Positions 61,819 to 64,000 of a stretch of DNA of 64,000 nucleotides are shown piece after piece. The notes below the pieces were generated by a model, which searched no databases, was not told where the DNA came from, and saw only the letters and a list, made by a program, of their open reading frames with translations. How positions within the stretch are numbered: position 1 is the stretch's first letter; each line of letters starts with the position of its first letter. The stretch covers positions 62,001 through 126,000 of the forward strand of contig CAMPDV010000079.1 in NCBI GenBank assembly GCA_946699065.1, read 5' to 3'. The position numbers and the translations under genes were made by a program. This stretch comes from Loxodes magnus (lineage: Eukaryota; Ciliophora; Karyorelictea; Loxodida; Loxodidae).

Positions 61819-64000
61819 ATGGAATTTATTTTAAATATCTAGAATAACTTAGGAAACTAGAAGAAATTATATTAAGAAAATAAGAAATTAACATCTAGTA
61901 AAATAAAAATTGAATAATAAAATCAATTTTGCTAGACAAGTTTGCTTGATGAGAATTATATAAAACTCAATTAGTTCTTTCATTAGCTAAATATGAACTT
62001 CATTTGTAACAATTAAAAGTTTGAGTAAAACTTAAGAAAATAGTAAGAAATTAATGAATAATTAATGAAAGAGATATTTGATCTAAAAACCAAGCCTTGA
62101 TAAAAAGATTATATAAGCTAAGCAAACATTAATTATATTGAAAACTAGAATAGCACTGTTATCAAATAATCAAATCCTTTCAAAAGAAAACATGAAGAAG
62201 ATAGAATTTAATATCCTCCAGCTAAACGCACTATTAAATGAAAAAATGAAAGAGAAAGTGAAAAGATAATACGATAATAAAATTTTCAACCTCCTCAACT
62301 ATAAAACTTTATCTGCCAAGGTTCGTGAAGGAGGAACTAATATTAAATGAGTAATGTTCAAGGAAGGTATATAAAAATTAATAAAGAATTAACTCAAGGC
62401 ACTATAGATAGTACCTAAAATGTTATTAAAATAGACAATAAATTACTAGAATCTTATTCGATTTAAGTAATTTACATTTTGATCTAATATTTCCACCAGC
62501 ACCCTGAGTATAAAAAAGAACTGGTACATATTTAAAGAGATTCATAAGGGACTAAATATATTTGCATATATTAGGGAGGGCTTCTTGGTGGAGCGCAAGA
62601 ATCTAAGAAAATAAAAATAGGACATGTAAATATAAGCTCAATAGCTAGTAAACAAACGGCATTATAATAATTCATCCTTGATAATGAATTTGACATTTTT
62701 CAATAAACGAAACATGAACGTAATAAACATATTGCCCAATTGTTATAGAACAATATCGTACCTATTACTAAAACGCAAATAAACGTGCAGGTGGAGTATG
62801 TCTATTAGTAAAAAAGTTACTTGATTCTTGTTAAAATTAATTAGATTTCTCAAATCTCCCTGGACATTTTATAAGCGTGAGAGTTGGAAATTTAATAATA
62901 GCATCATATTATTTGCCTACAAACGAAAAATCAAATTTTATAAGGACATTGCATATGAATACCTTAATAATATCATAAATAATAGTGACCAAAACCCTAC
63001 TATCCTTTGTGGCGACTTTAATGCCTTAATTCCTAACTACGGTAATAATTCATCACAAATCAATAATAATAATTAAAGATTACTAGACTTTATAGAAGCA
63101 AATGAATTAATAATTTTAAATGATAATGAGTCCAACACATTTATTCATAGAGCGAATAATTAATGCTATTGCAATGACTACTTCTTGGCAACTTAATATT
63201 TAAATTCTGATGATTTCGTTGACTATAAAGTTATCCAAGATTCGGGTTTGCATACTGATAATTTTCCATTAAGTATTACATTAAATTATAATTTAAAAAG
63301 AAGTGAATAAGATTAAAAATAACGATTACTCTTTAAAATTTCTAAACTATAGGATTTGGAAACGAGAAGCTATTATTAAAATCTATTTTTGGGATAATTT
63401 TATCAATTCTAGTAGCTTGATTAAAACGATGCTGAAAATTAGTACTAATTCATCTGCGATCTTGTTAGTTATAATGCTGAGATTGCGCTTGGATCTTAAA
63501 ATCAAAGGAAAAACTATTATCAATTGCCAAGTTACTTAGCTACGTTATTTGTTCAAGCAAAAAAGGAGAATATTGCATATTAGAACGCATTAACTTTGTA
63601 TGGAAGTCATAATTAAGAAGTTACCAAGCTTTACTAGCTTAAAATTTAATCTTATAAGAGTTATCTTCACAAATTTTGGAAATGAAAATAATAAAAAGCT
63701 AAGGAAAAACATAAAGATCTTAACCAAAATGCTTAAATAATGTTTAAACAAGCTAAAAATCTAATAAACCCTAAAATTCGTAATTAGATGAATTTTAAAT
63801 TTAACTAACAAAAGCAATTTATTGAAAATTGGGAAGCTAACGTTTTTGATAAACATTCGAAAATAAGTAAGATAGAATTTGACTTCTCAAATAGAAAAAT
63901 AGAGGGAATATTTAGAAATAAATCTTTTATCTTAAATTAGAAATTAAGTCATTTATAAAATATGCCTCTTTTTACGTGATTTGAAATTAAAAAAATTATA
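61819..64000 (+). CDS. LINE ORF2, N-terminal and endonuclease part, decayed, cut by window end
   Basis: ATG 61819 opens a coiled-coil N-terminus, then FKRKHEEDRIQYPPAKR, a likely nuclear-localising stretch. Three UGA follow before the endonuclease (62098, 62239, 62326), possibly Trp. An AP-endonuclease-like domain begins near 62611: IGHVNISSIASKQTALQQF, DIFQQTKHER, AGGVCLLVKK, YYLPTNE, GDFNALIPNYG, LLDFIEANELIIL and HTDNFPLSI. The usual QET reads QQT and the usual SDH reads TDN, so two catalytic residues are lost. One-base losses break the frame near 62725 and near 62960. After 63300 comes the decayed linker (QFIENWEANVFDKHSK). The reverse transcriptase would lie beyond the window. Confidence 0.85.

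Noticed and set aside
1..64000. Telomere or chromosome end
   Set aside because: No GGGGTT or GGGTTT type telomeric repeat is present at either end or elsewhere.
1..64000. Contamination or bacterial origin because no standard-code ORFs exist
   Set aside because: Introns, WD40, kinase and LINE genes with UAR as glutamine, and eukaryotic tRNA features, show a ciliate nuclear genome.

Overview
This is a very AT-rich eukaryotic window, and everything points to a ciliate nuclear genome with reassigned stop codons. Read with the standard code there are no long ORFs. Read with UAA and UAG as glutamine, recognisable proteins appear: WD40 repeats, tyrosine-kinase-like kinases, Kelch repeats, LINE endonuclease and reverse transcriptase, and CCHC zinc-knuckle proteins. 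UGA behaves as tryptophan inside these proteins and also as the terminator. The clearest case is the WD40 gene at 44605-45676. It has an ATG, one 22-nt GT-AG intron, seven repeats and a UGA stop, and its four internal UGA codons all sit at tryptophan-type positions. This matches the karyorelict or Condylostoma type of code. I infer such a ciliate and cannot name a species.

Layout. 1-7950: two tRNA genes, a lysine-rich coiled-coil ORF, a small intron-containing Gag-like zinc-knuckle ORF, and several islands of higher GC with no codon periodicity, probably structured RNA or SINE-like repeats. 7951-29768: one tandem satellite of about 24 nearly identical units of about 908 bp. 29769-34760: AT-rich DNA, a minus-strand ORF, an intact-looking Gag/ORF1-like gene, and a minus-strand kinase-pentapeptide-WD40 fusion gene with two frame breaks. 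34800-39400: a long coding-like tract I cannot identify, followed by a second diverged copy of the structured element at 3975-4190.

40227-46994 is the best gene-bearing stretch. It holds a minus-strand multi-membrane protein gene, a divergent 326-aa gene, a duplicated GC-rich element, the WD40 gene and a 189-aa ORF. 47790-51913 carries a decayed LINE reverse transcriptase directly followed by a decayed kinase-Kelch gene. 53382-57964 has two unrecognised ORFs on opposite strands with a third, decayed zinc-knuckle ORF between them. 58061-58567 is a 39-bp minisatellite whose units look like tiny introns. 60014-64000 is a LINE-like element: zinc-knuckle ORF1, an ORF on the opposite strand, then ORF2 with an endonuclease domain, cut by the window end.

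Reading frames were followed by hand. Coordinates of recognised domains are good to a few codons, but ORFs without homology are provisional. Coding signal was judged by reading coherence and, where stated, by hand-counted GC at the three codon positions. No homology search could be run.
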